A stretch of 64,000 nt of DNA from Rhizobium sp. WYJ-E13 (GTDB lineage Bacteria > Pseudomonadota > Alphaproteobacteria > Rhizobiales > Rhizobiaceae), in the NCBI RefSeq assembly GCF_018987265.1, contig NZ_CP076855.1, forward strand, positions 62,001-126,000. Reading direction: 5' to 3'. Under the pieces are notes generated by a model that was not told the DNA's origin, ran no database searches, and was given only the letters and a program-made list of their open reading frames with translations. Each line of letters starts with the position of its first letter. The first letter of the stretch is position 1. Below are positions 51,326 through 60,167 of this stretch, piece by piece. Both the position numbers and the translations under genes were made by a program.

Positions 51326-52753
51326 TCAAGCTTGATGTTCATGGGGACGGTCAACGTCATCAGGCGTCGCCGATAGCGGCCGCGAAGCACGGCGAACTTG
51401 TCCGGAGGTCGGAGGCAACTGCGATATTCCGTACTTGTCCGGTCCATTTGCTACGATCTTCAGCATGAAGCGAATGCCGGCACCGAAGACCAAAAAATAA
51501 ACGACGATAAACGTGAGCAGCGTCGCACTTAAGGCGAGTGATGAATGGTTTGTCACCGCGTCTTTCGTCCTCAGGACCCCATAGACGACCCAGGGCTGTC
51601 GCCCGATCTCGGTGGTGAACCAGCCTGCGAGGACTGCCAGCAATCCGCTTGGCCCCATGCAGAGCGCGAAGAAAAGAAATATCTTCGTGTTGTATAATTT
51701 TCCTCGCCAGCGCTGGACTGCGCCCCAAACGCCCAACACAAGCATGGCGATGCCGAGCCCCACCATGATACGAAACGTAAAGAAAATGATAGTGGAATTT
51801 GGCCTGTCTTCCGGGGAGAAATCTTTCAATCCAGGAATCTTGCCATGGAGCGAATGGGTAAGAATAAGACTGCCGAGATAAGGTATCTCGATTGCGTATT
51901 TAGTTTGCTCCGTTGCCATATCGGGAATTCCAAAGGCGATAAGCGGCAGGCTTTGGGCGTTCGGATCATTTTGCCAATGTCCCTCAATCGCAGCGATTTT
52001 GGCGGGCTGGTGTTCCAGCGTGTTAAGGCCGTGCGCATCTCCCACAATCATCTGTAGCGGCGCCACGAGAAGCAACATCCACAGGGCCATCGAAAACATT
52101 TTGCGGATCGCAGGCGTGGAGTGACCGCGCAGCAGATGCCAGGCGGCCGACGCGCCGACGAAAAGTGCGGTCGAGAGATAGGCCGCAAGCGTCATGTGCG
52201 CGAGGCGGAATGGGAATGACGGGTTGAAGATGACCGCCAGCCAATCGGTAGGAACCACCCGGCCATCGACAATAGAAAAGCCTTGCGGCGTCTGCATCCA
52301 GCTGTTCGACGCCAGGATCCACGTCGTCGATATCAAAGTTCCGGTCGCGACCATAGTCGTAGCGAACATATGGAGCGCTGGACCAACCTTATTCCATCCG
52401 AAAAGCATGACCCCGAGAAAGCCCGCTTCAAGGAAGAACGCGGTCAGAACCTCATAAAGAAGAAGAGGCCCTGTGATGCCTCCCGCAAACTGCGAGAAGC
52501 CACTCCAGTTGGTGCCGAATTCATAGGCCATGACCAGTCCCGAGACCACGCCCATTCCGAAGTTCAGGGCGAAGACTTTCGACCAGAAATGGTAGAGGGT
52601 CTGGTAGACCGAATCACGTTTCAATAACCACATGCCTTCGAGTACGGCCAAAAAGCTCGCCAGACCTATCGTGATGGCGGGGAAGATGATGTGGAAGGAT
52701 ATGGTGAAGGCGAACTGGAAGCGCGCAAGCTCGAGTGCACTGAAGCCGAACAT
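51326..52753 (-). CDS. cioA: Cytochrome bd-type quinol oxidase subunit I (CioA/CydA)
   Basis: 475 aa. Haem-ligand region near the start (RFQFAFTISFHIIFPAITIGL), the GRQPWVVYGVLRT motif and the quinol-binding region are present. The length and short periplasmic Q-loop fit the cyanide-insensitive (Cio) branch rather than long-loop E. coli CydA. The order cioA-cioB-DUF2474 is usual. Regulation by the neighbouring ActR-like protein is possible, since this regulator family acts on terminal oxidase genes. Confidence 0.94.
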   Translation of the reverse strand: MFGFSALELARFQFAFTISFHIIFPAITIGLASFLAVLEGMWLLKRDSVYQTLYHFWSKVFALNFGMGVVSGLVMAYEFGTNWSGFSQFAGGITGPLLLYEVLTAFFLEAGFLGVMLFGWNKVGPALHMFATTMVATGTLISTTWILASNSWMQTPQGFSIVDGRVVPTDWLAVIFNPSFPFRLAHMTLAAYLSTALFVGASAAWHLLRGHSTPAIRKMFSMALWMLLLVAPLQMIVGDAHGLNTLEHQPAKIAAIEGHWQNDPNAQSLPLIAFGIPDMATEQTKYAIEIPYLGSLILTHSLHGKIPGLKDFSPEDRPNSTIIFFTFRIMVGLGIAMLVLGVWGAVQRWRGKLYNTKIFLFFALCMGPSGLLAVLAGWFTTEIGRQPWVVYGVLRTKDAVTNHSSLALSATLLTFIVVYFLVFGAGIRFMLKIVANGPDKYGISQLPPTSGQVRRASRPLSATPDDVDRPHEHQA

Positions 52754-53128
52754 AGAGATTGTCCTTCACGTGGATGGGTGATCAGGTCGGCATGGCAGCC
52801 GCGCTTGGGGTCATCGGAACCTTGGCTGCTGGATTATTCCGTAGCAATCCTACGCAAGTATAGGGAGTATGACCCTAATGCGTGATCGATGCGGCCGAGG
52901 CGGGGCGTCGGAGCCCCTATGCCGCTGCTCGGCATCCTATTCACTGCTGTCCGGCCGCTATCGGGCGTGCACCTACGCAAGGCAGGCCCCACCATCTTGG
53001 GCATTTCGAGCCGGAACCATCGAACACCTTATAGCTCTTCGACCGAAACCGGCTGGACCGTTTTCGGTAACAAGTCGCAGGTTTCAAATCAAATGATGAC
53101 AGGCTATGGCGGTGTCATCGCCGATCAA
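52754..53128. other. Spacer upstream of cioA
   Basis: About 375 bases that must contain the cioA promoter (minus strand). No FNR-type TTGAT-N4-ATCAA box was seen. No gene is supported. Confidence 0.45.
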
Positions 53129-53785
53129 TCACTGTCCGACCGAGTGAAGCTTGCTCGCCAGAAAACTTTTCACATCGGGCGCACGGGACATTCGAGCGTC
53201 GAGATCTTCCATCAGCCAGATCGACCGTTTTGAATGCGCGATAATGTGCGCCAAAGATTCTCGAGCACGATCGACATCGGGTTGTGAGCGATTAAGCCAT
53301 CGTAGGCCCGCATGGGCATGTATCTCAGCAGCCGACAACGGTTGCCGGATCTGGTAAACGACCGCAGTGTCAAGGTCCCGCCCGGGCCTATATCGGGCCA
53401 CGACCTGGCAGGGTTTTTTGCCCGCTTGAGCGCCGGGCATGATGATCGATGTGCTGACGGGCGGCTGCAGGCGCCGTGGAGTGCTGACGAGCCAGGTCGT
53501 TGTTGCGATCGCCAGCATGATTACCGCAAACTCCCCAATCGCAGCACCATCGGAACTGGGTGCGGCTCCCAACAGGAATGATGTAGCACAGAGCCCCCCG
53601 CTGATCAGCCCGACGCAGAGGATGCCCGCCTTGGTTAGAAATCGAGCGCAGTAGACGACCACGGGCACGTAGAGGACATTAAGCACGACATCAAATGACC
53701 CGGCCAGCTCAAGCGTGAAAATCACGAGAAGGACAAAAAGGACGAGACCATAGATGAGGTACTGCGAGCGTTCAGCGATTTGCAT
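53129..53785 (-). CDS. Truncated, degenerate sensor histidine kinase-like membrane protein
   Basis: 218 aa from ATG 53785 (GAGGAG upstream). Three or four N-terminal membrane helices (about residues 8-100) resemble the sensor part of rhizobial kinases (LYVPVVVYCARFL). After a linker comes a dimerisation-type helix pair, IRQPLSAAEIHAHAGLRWLNRSQPDVDRARESLAHII. This is closely like HEVNQPLAAI...AGLRWL kinases, but the phosphoacceptor His-Glu is Tyr-Gln (VYQIRQPL). The ATPase domain is absent. It cannot be a normal kinase; it might still sense or dimerise with another kinase. Confidence 0.7.
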   Translation of the reverse strand: MQIAERSQYLIYGLVLFVLLVIFTLELAGSFDVVLNVLYVPVVVYCARFLTKAGILCVGLISGGLCATSFLLGAAPSSDGAAIGEFAVIMLAIATTTWLVSTPRRLQPPVSTSIIMPGAQAGKKPCQVVARYRPGRDLDTAVVYQIRQPLSAAEIHAHAGLRWLNRSQPDVDRARESLAHIIAHSKRSIWLMEDLDARMSRAPDVKSFLASKLHSVGQ

Positions 53786-54215
53786 TTTCCATCTCCTCTT
53801 CCTGTCGATGTTGGGGTCAGCGCGTGCCATCGATCAATTCTTCTCGATCACCGCCCTCTCTGTGACGATCGAAAATCTACTAGTATGTATCTGTCAAAAA
53901 TCGCCCCCTGGATTCCAAAAACGCATGGCTTCCTTTGACCGGGGAGTGTGATTCTGGAGAAAGCGAAGGCAATACCATCTCTGCGCGCGCTACTTGTTGG
54001 GTAAGGCTGGCGGAAACCGTCGCAAGCCCTCGACGTAATCCTGACCCCGTTCCCGCCATCTTTGGCTCTTCCCAAGATTCGAGTTCAATCTTTGCGTGGG
54101 CCCAACCTATACCCAAGCGTTATTGAAAGAATGGCCGATCAAAGTAGATTTTCGGCGTATGCTGCCTGGGAAGGCGGGCAGAGATGATCCCTTCATCAAC
54201 ATATTGGCTTCAGAT
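53786..54215. other. Divergent spacer between kinase-like gene and thrE-like gene
   Basis: About 430 bases. The thrE frame is open from 54096 (GTG), but the first 40 codons look non-conserved, so most of this is taken as promoter DNA. No motif could be assigned. Confidence 0.4.
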
Positions 54216-55544
54216 ATGGGCGACAATGGCATGGCCGGCATTTCTGACGCCATTCACGAGCAGTCGTCGTCAGCAAATATGACTGCAGCTCAAGCGGCAC
54301 ATTTGATTGCCCGGCTCGGCCGGCTTCTTCTTCTCAGTGGGGCCGACACGGCTCACACCGTCATGAGTGTCACTAATATTGCCCGTAGGGTCGGACATAA
54401 CGCCCGGGTGCTTGTTACGCCGCAGGCAATGCTTGTGATGGTGGGCGCCCATGACCGGTACCTCACAAAAGTTGGCCAGAAGGTAGGCGCACCAGGCGTC
54501 GACATGGGACGCCTGTTCGCGCTTGAGCGGGTCATCGATGAAGTTGAAATTGACACACTCGATGCGGCCGCGATCGACCGCCGGATCGACGCTGTTGAAA
54601 CCAGCGGCGGGGATTATCCGCTCGTCGTGGTCACTTTTGGCCTAGCGACCACGACCGGATGCCTTTCAATCCTGTTCGGATCGTCCGCGCCTGTAGCTGC
54701 CGCGGCATTCGTGGCGGGGATGGTCAGCGCTTGGTTGCGCAAGCGGCTGCTGGCTTTCGTCGCGAGCCCATTCGTCGTCACTTTTACCGTCGCGGTCATC
54801 AGTGGTCTGATAGCAGTAATATCATTGCGACTAACGAGCACCCAATCCCCGATACTCGCTCTGACCGCCGCAGGGATGATCCTCGTTCCGGGCGTGCCCC
54901 TTATCAACGCGATCCGCGAAATCGCTTCTGGCCACGCCGACAATGGCATCGCGCGGCTGGCTAACGCTACGGGCTTGATCCTGCTGATCGCTTTCGCACT
55001 CTACATTGTCGGGATAATCACTGGCGCTGAGCTGCCTGTCGATAATGGACCGGGCGCCCTGCCTGTTGGTGTTGATGCGTTCTTCGCGGGTCTTGCCGCG
55101 GCGGGTTTCGCTCTTCTGTTCAACGTCCCACCGCGAGCGATTATCTTCTGTATCGTAGCCGGGGCGGTCGGCCACGGACTGAGAACGGCGTTACAACAGC
55201 TGGACGTTCCCCTCCCCCTGTCATCCTTTGTCGGCGCACTCATGGCTGCAGTCGTTGCACTGCTGGCCGGCAGGTTTCATCGGGTCCCACCGGTGGTGTT
55301 TGCCTTTCCGGGCGTGGTCGCGATGATTCCGGGATCCTATGGCTTCCGGGCAGGGATTGCCGGACTGCAGGTCATGGAGCTGGGAAGCGCTGCTTCTGCG
55401 ACGCTCGTTGCTACGACCCTCGGACTGGCTATTACCACGGCGGTCACGACGATTGCCATCGGTCTTGGCTTGGCGCTCCCGCTTTCAGGTTCCTGGAAGG
55501 CAACTTGGTTCAAAAATTCAAGAGGACGAGAGAATGACAGTTGA
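54216..55544 (+). CDS. ThrE-family threonine/serine exporter-like protein
   Basis: 442 aa from ATG 54216 (ATG 54231 and GTG 54096 are alternatives). An N-terminal soluble domain (HLIARLGRLLLLSGADTAHTVMSVTNIARRVG) is characteristic of ThrE/DUF1212, followed by about ten membrane helices in two halves (ThrE plus ThrE_2, FPGVVAMIPGSYGFRA in the second). Characterised members export threonine and serine by proton exchange. It overlaps fumC by 11 bases, which is unusual company; a link to dicarboxylate or amino-acid export during oxygen limitation is possible. Confidence 0.83.
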   Translation: MGDNGMAGISDAIHEQSSSANMTAAQAAHLIARLGRLLLLSGADTAHTVMSVTNIARRVGHNARVLVTPQAMLVMVGAHDRYLTKVGQKVGAPGVDMGRLFALERVIDEVEIDTLDAAAIDRRIDAVETSGGDYPLVVVTFGLATTTGCLSILFGSSAPVAAAAFVAGMVSAWLRKRLLAFVASPFVVTFTVAVISGLIAVISLRLTSTQSPILALTAAGMILVPGVPLINAIREIASGHADNGIARLANATGLILLIAFALYIVGIITGAELPVDNGPGALPVGVDAFFAGLAAAGFALLFNVPPRAIIFCIVAGAVGHGLRTALQQLDVPLPLSSFVGALMAAVVALLAGRFHRVPPVVFAFPGVVAMIPGSYGFRAGIAGLQVMELGSAASATLVATTLGLAITTAVTTIAIGLGLALPLSGSWKATWFKNSRGRENDS

Positions 55545-56994
55545 TGGTCAACCTTACCCCACGCTTAAGAATGTGCCAGTCGGTCTTGACGACCGTGGAA
55601 ATCGAACCGAATTCGACAGCATGGGCAAAGTTCAGGTTCCAGCAGATAAATATTGGGGTGCGCAGACGCAACGGTCGCTTTTGCACTTCTCGATCGGCAG
55701 CGACAGGATGCCCAAAGCAGTCTATCGCGCCTATGGCGTGGTGAAAAAAGCGGCGGCGATCGTCAATGGGCAGATGGATCGGCTCCCCCAATGGAAGGTT
55801 GATGCAATCGTCATGGCAGCGGATGAAGCCATCGAAGGCAAGCTGGATGACCATTTTCCGCTATTTGTATGGCAGACCGGTTCAGGAACTCAATCGAACA
55901 TGAACGTTAACGAAGTGCTGTCAAATAGGGCGATTCAGCTCTTGGGGGGCGAACTTGGTTCGCAGCATCCGATCGGCCCCAATGACGACGTCAATATGGG
56001 CCAATCCTCCAACGATAGCTTTCCAACGGCCATGCATATTGCAGCTATCTCCATCATCGACGAGAGACTGGTGCCTGAGCTCGAAAAGCTGGCATCGACC
56101 ATCGAAACCAAGGCCCGGGGATGGATGGACGTCGTCAAGGTTGGCCGGACGCATCTGGAAGACGCTACACCATTGTCTGTAGGGCAGGAATGGTCGGGCT
56201 GGGCAGCGCAGATCCGCGCGGTCGTCGCCGAGATAAAGCGCTCGCGCATAGGCCTTCTCGAACTTGCTCTTGGTGGAACTGCCGTCGGCACTGGCCTCAA
56301 TGCACCGCAGGGGTTCTCAACGCAGGTGGCCGCCAAGATTGCCGACATCACCGGCAAAGACTTTGTCACCGCCCAAAATAAGTTCATGGCGCAAGGCACA
56401 CTCGACGCGATGGTACGAGCCTCGGCGGCGTTGCGCGGTGCGGCCGTGGCTTTGATGAAGATTGCCAACGACATGCGTTGGCTTGCGTCTGGCCCGCGCT
56501 GCGGCCTCGGTGAACTCAATCTGCCTGCAAATGAGCCGGGCTCGTCGATCATGCCTGGAAAGGTCAACCCTACCCAATGCGAAGCTATCGTCATGATTGC
56601 CATACAGGTCATCGGCGATGACACGGCAACGGCATTCGCCGGTAGTCAAGGAAATTTCGAGCTGAACGCCATGCGTCCGATCATTATTAACAACTTCCTG
56701 CATTCTGCAACCGTCCTCTCCGACGGCTGTGAAAAGTTCAGGGTGTATTCGGTGGAAGGAACGGACATCAACCGGGAACGCATCCGCAGCTACCTTGATA
56801 ATAATCTCATGCTCGTTACCGCGCTTTCTCCCATTATCGGCTATCAGAAAGCCGCACACATCGCCGAAGACGCAATGGCGACCGGATCCACTTTGAAGGC
56901 TGCAGCGCTTGCATCAGGCGCCGTCACGGAAGAGCAGTATGACGCGATCATCGTCCCGAAGAACATGATTGGGGAGGGTCTCGCGGGAGCCTGA
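55534..56994 (+). CDS. fumC: Class II fumarate hydratase
   Basis: 486 aa from ATG 55534 (AGAGGACGAG upstream). The superfamily signature GSSIMPGKVNPTQCE contains the catalytic Ser, and the His pair region reads VGRTHLEDATPLSVGQEWSG; SGTQSNMNVNEV is also conserved. It interconverts fumarate and malate. The iron-free class II enzyme is stable under oxidative stress. This is probably an accessory copy, as a plasmid-borne fumC beside an exporter is not the usual chromosomal context. Confidence 0.95.
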   Translation: MTVDGQPYPTLKNVPVGLDDRGNRTEFDSMGKVQVPADKYWGAQTQRSLLHFSIGSDRMPKAVYRAYGVVKKAAAIVNGQMDRLPQWKVDAIVMAADEAIEGKLDDHFPLFVWQTGSGTQSNMNVNEVLSNRAIQLLGGELGSQHPIGPNDDVNMGQSSNDSFPTAMHIAAISIIDERLVPELEKLASTIETKARGWMDVVKVGRTHLEDATPLSVGQEWSGWAAQIRAVVAEIKRSRIGLLELALGGTAVGTGLNAPQGFSTQVAAKIADITGKDFVTAQNKFMAQGTLDAMVRASAALRGAAVALMKIANDMRWLASGPRCGLGELNLPANEPGSSIMPGKVNPTQCEAIVMIAIQVIGDDTATAFAGSQGNFELNAMRPIIINNFLHSATVLSDGCEKFRVYSVEGTDINRERIRSYLDNNLMLVTALSPIIGYQKAAHIAEDAMATGSTLKAAALASGAVTEEQYDAIIVPKNMIGEGLAGA

Positions 56995-57332
56995 ACCGAC
57001 CTTTACACCCCCACAAGATAGTTGAATGAACAGCAAAGCGTCGACATCGTCCGAAGTGTTGGCGCTTTCACCGTACGTTCCGTTGTGGTCGGCAGGGGAA
57101 CGACCATTTCACGTCATGCTTCAGCAGCGATCTATGGCGCACACGATGACTTTGTTAACGAGAAACAGACGCATCACCACGCGCTTGTCGCTTTGTGTCG
57201 TTCGCGGACAGAAAGGCTTCGGGTGCCAAAGACTGGCCCGCGCGGAGCGGCGAGCAGTCGCGCATTGCAACTGGTTGTGCGCACAAATTGGTTCTTGGCG
57301 GCCGGACTATCTGCCAGCGGCGATTGTTGCCT
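56995..57332. other. Convergent spacer between fumC and the ActR-like gene
   Basis: About 340 bases; two overlapping plus frames (about 120 codons) lack ribosome-binding sites and family features. No terminator hairpin with a T-run was seen. Nothing supported. Confidence 0.4.
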
Positions 57333-57920
57333 CTACAGCCTCGCTATCGGTCCTTCAGGGCGGCTACCCATCAGCTCCGGCTCCTTCTTGATCATTTTCT
57401 GAAGGGTGCGCCGATGCATCGAGAGCAGTTTTGCCGTGCGCGCGATATTTGACCCGCACGCGAAGTAAACATCCCGTATATGCTGGCGTTTGAGGCGCTT
57501 TGGTGCGGGGAAGGACGACCAATGCGCACTGGCCAGATCATCATCAAACAGGAGTGCGAGGAGATATCGAAAATCGGTTGGTTTCGGCAGTATATCCGCA
57601 ACACCTAATCTCGACAAAGCAACCGCGACGGGGACGTTGCAAAAGCGGCTGTGGACAATCGTGCGGCATCCATAATGGCGAGACGCGACTTCTCTAACGA
57701 ATTCAAACGCATCTCCATCCGAGAATTTGAGTTCCATCACCATGAAAGAGATCTCTCGTTCCACCATTATGCCTCTTGCCACCTCCAGACTATCGGCCAC
57801 CAAGCTCTCGTGGGCGCGCTGCGACAGAAGTCCAAGCAGTTGGGAGTCTGCCGCGAGCTCTGGATCAACCACGAGGACGGTCGGCCGTTTGAGGGAAGAT
57901 CTTACGTTGTCAGAAGTCAT
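57333..57920 (-). CDS. ActR/RegA-type response regulator with Glu at the phosphoacceptor site
   Basis: 195 aa, ATG 57920 with GAGGAG upstream. The receiver domain (residues about 14-125) aligns with RegA/ActR: VLVVDPE, FMVMELKFSDGDAFEF, TIVHSRF, ADILPKPTD. The phosphoacceptor Asp is Glu (VMEL), one acidic-pocket Asp is replaced by Pro, Thr is Ser, and the Lys is kept. The C-terminal Fis-type HTH is well conserved (HIRDVYFACGSNIARTAKLLSMHRRTLQKMI). Glu can mimic phospho-Asp, so the protein may be always active. Family members control respiration and redox genes such as cioAB. Confidence 0.8.
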   Translation of the reverse strand: MTSDNVRSSLKRPTVLVVDPELAADSQLLGLLSQRAHESLVADSLEVARGIMVEREISFMVMELKFSDGDAFEFVREVASRHYGCRTIVHSRFCNVPVAVALSRLGVADILPKPTDFRYLLALLFDDDLASAHWSSFPAPKRLKRQHIRDVYFACGSNIARTAKLLSMHRRTLQKMIKKEPELMGSRPEGPIARL

Positions 57921-58163
57921 TCATATCTCCTCGACGGCAAGATAGAAGATCTCCTCTTCCTTAGAACCTATACCTGAGGATGAGCCCGCCTATGGCGAAT
58001 TCCACGTCCTCAAGCCAACCTTCTTTGATGACAACGCGCGTTGCCGGGATCCCGTGCGCAAGTAATGGACGTTGAAAGTTCATGAGCGGCAAAACCAAAG
58101 TATGACTGGTTCAGCGTATCTCCAGCAGTAGGATCTGTTCCTGGATATATTAGAGGCGAGGAT

Positions 58164-58358
58164 ATGGACGTTCGAAAGGCAAGGTGCAGATCGATGCGAG
58201 AAGCCAGTCATCTTATAATGACGGTTTTTGCCGTCGGCCTTTGCCTATTTCTATCGTCCGCCTTTCTTTCCCCTGACGGTGGCGTCCCTAGCGAGCCTCC
58301 GACATTGCGTATGATCGCCCGGACGGCCGTCGAGCTGCCGTTTCAAAATGGCTACTGA
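58164..58358 (+). CDS. Small hypothetical protein with signal/membrane helix
   Basis: 64 aa; ATG 58164 follows a good AGGCGAGG site. A hydrophobic helix (HLIMTVFAVGLCLFLSSAFL) is followed by a short Pro-rich tail. It overlaps the next frame by 11 bases. No family recognised. Confidence 0.45.
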   Translation: MDVRKARCRSMREASHLIMTVFAVGLCLFLSSAFLSPDGGVPSEPPTLRMIARTAVELPFQNGY

Positions 58359-58920
58359 AATCCCTTGCGAAGACGCCCCGCCAGAAAGGAACAATATCGT
58401 GGCCCCAGCCAGTTACACAAAATACGTACTCGCCCTTCGGTCAACGATCATGGAACAACGCAGCGCCCCTCGGGCCAGCGCCAAGCTTCAAGTTGCATTG
58501 TGCCGAAATGGTTACGGGTATCGGCGGACAGAAGTCATGGGCAAGGCGTCGATGGTACAATGCTGGCGAGGTCCCCTCACCGCCGATCGTTGGGATTACG
58601 ACGATGGTGGGCTCACACTTCTGGAGATGGAACGGTTCTTTTCGCTGCCGGAAATTCTCGCTTACTCGGAAGCGGCTCTCGAACGGCCACGCAATCCGAT
58701 TTCGACGATTCATTGGGACGCAACGGTGGCATTAATCGAGATGTCATTTCGCGAAGGCGGGTGCGTGCGTCACCAGCGGATGATGTTTGCAGGCTTCGCG
58801 GATCCGCTCCACGCTGAATTCTCGATCGCCATGGATCGTGACATTATAGTGCGCGAACCTCAGACCGGCGACCAGTTCTTCGAATGGCGGACGCTGTCCC
58901 AGCAGACCCCGCAGAGCTGA
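58348..58920 (+). CDS. Hypothetical protein
   Basis: 190 aa in the longest form; GTG 58399 or ATG 58450 may be the true start. The conserved-looking part is CWRGPLTADRWDYDDGGLTLLEMERFFSLPE and FADPLHAEFSIAMDRDI. No motif or family recognised, no signal peptide. Codon use is consistent with a real gene. Confidence 0.5.
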   Translation: MATEIPCEDAPPERNNIVAPASYTKYVLALRSTIMEQRSAPRASAKLQVALCRNGYGYRRTEVMGKASMVQCWRGPLTADRWDYDDGGLTLLEMERFFSLPEILAYSEAALERPRNPISTIHWDATVALIEMSFREGGCVRHQRMMFAGFADPLHAEFSIAMDRDIIVREPQTGDQFFEWRTLSQQTPQS

Positions 58921-58927
58921 GGAACTC

Positions 58928-59248
58928 TCAAGACGTCATCGTCATCCTGAAAGTGGCGTGTCGGGGCTGATTGTCGCTGCCGGTTGCGCGCAGCGAGTCG
59001 CCGTTCATATCCTGTTTCCGAGAAACCGACTTCACCCGACATGATAATAGACCTACGAGAGCGCGTTGGGGCGGCGCGCCCAATCGTGCTATGTCTCGTC
59101 CTGCGCAGAGCCTATTCGCTTTCGATTCCGTCCAGGGATGTCTGCAGATGCTGACCAGGCCAATCTGCGCGGATTCGCCCTGCGCATACAGCGGACTGAG
59201 GATACCTGCAAGCATGCATAGCAGAAGAAGGAGCATAAGAGCTCGCAT
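58928..59248 (-). CDS. Possible small secreted protein
   Basis: 106 aa from ATG 59248. A convincing signal peptide (MRALMLLLLLCMLAGIL ... LYAQG) is followed by a short basic domain with four Cys. No ribosome-binding site of note. It converges with the hypothetical gene at 58920. Confidence 0.4.
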   Translation of the reverse strand: MRALMLLLLLCMLAGILSPLYAQGESAQIGLVSICRHPWTESKANRLCAGRDIARLGAPPQRALVGLLSCRVKSVSRKQDMNGDSLRATGSDNQPRHATFRMTMTS

Positions 59249-60092
59249 GAAGTCGATCGTCGCTGTTTGCCCCGAATTCTGGATATACCGGCCCATCCGG
59301 GGATACTAATCCCGAAGGCTCTACTGGCCACGGGTAGTGGTGATGTTGAAGGCGGGCGCGAGGCCGGCTTTGCAGCATCCTTGCTCGATGCCCATGTGCG
59401 TGACGATCCTATTTATCGAGCAGCCGCTTTGCGAGTTATAGTCGCAGGCAACAATCATATACGATCGTGTGAGCGATCTCAGTTCATCGAGGTTGCCTGG
59501 CCACCATCTCGCCTAACTACATCACGATATCGCAGTGCGAATTTTCAACAAAGCGCCACTCGGGATGGCGCTCATTTTGCAGCGCAAGGATTTGCGCGAA
59601 GAGTGTGTCCCTGCCCAGTTTTATGCCGGCTACAGCGCCTGTCATAAAACCGTGACGCTAAACACTCCGATGTCGACTGGCAGCTTGGCGAACAAAAAGC
59701 CAGGGTTTAGCCGCAATGCTTGTTCGGTTTCCCGCGAGTGCCTCGGTCGAGGCTTGCTGTTCTCCGAGGTCGTCCGTAACGGGCCGACACTCGTCGAATG
59801 CGCGACGTTGATCAAGAGATCGCGCAGGGTGCTCAAGCGAAGTCAGCGTCGAGCGGCCTCGGCAGACCCGTAAGCAGGGCTTTGCCGATAAGAAGATCCT
59901 TTGGTCGAGATGATGCCGAGGTCTGTCATCATGGCAGCTCTGACAGGGTCAACCGCAGCATCTAGCGGCCAGATGACCGTGCGCTGTGCGGGCACCGTGC
60001 CATCGGGGACGCGCTTGCGAGGGCCACCCCTGTCGAGCGCGAGCTTCTTGAACCAACCGAACCTCCAGGCGGAGCCCACAATCTGCGCTCTG
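59249..60092. other. Region without supported genes upstream of the SDR operon
   Basis: About 840 bases with several short frames on both strands. A minus-strand stretch near 59480-59520 reads WWPGNLDELRSL, reminiscent of the sigma-54 activator WPGNxxELxN motif, but stops occur close by, so at most it is a remnant. Confidence 0.4.
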
Positions 60093-60138
60093 TGCATAAA
60101 AAAAGGTTGTTTGCATAAAAAGGCTATTCGTGTATATT
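60093..60138 (+). promoter_or_regulatory. Promoter with direct repeats upstream of the SDR operon
   Basis: TGCATAAAAAAAGG (60093) and TGCATAAAAAGG (60112) repeat 19 bases apart. The second overlaps a -35-like TTGCAT (60111-60116), followed after 16 bases by a -10-like TATATT (60133-60138). The SDR start codon is 29 bases downstream of this box. The repeats are a likely regulator site. Confidence 0.55.
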
Positions 60139-60167
60139 TGTTGGTGCGCAAGGATGGAGGCTGCTAG

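Noticed and set aside
52754..53128. FNR box upstream of cioA
   Set aside because: No TTGAT-N4-ATCAA-like palindrome could be found by eye in the spacer.
57022..57402. 126-codon plus frame between fumC and the ActR-like gene
   Set aside because: Overlaps the ActR-like gene, which is clearly coding on the other strand, and has no family features.
59480..59520. Sigma-54 activator gene on the minus strand (WPGNLDEL-like motif)
   Set aside because: Stops surround the motif and no AAA+ ATPase motifs are present nearby; too short to support even as a pseudogene.
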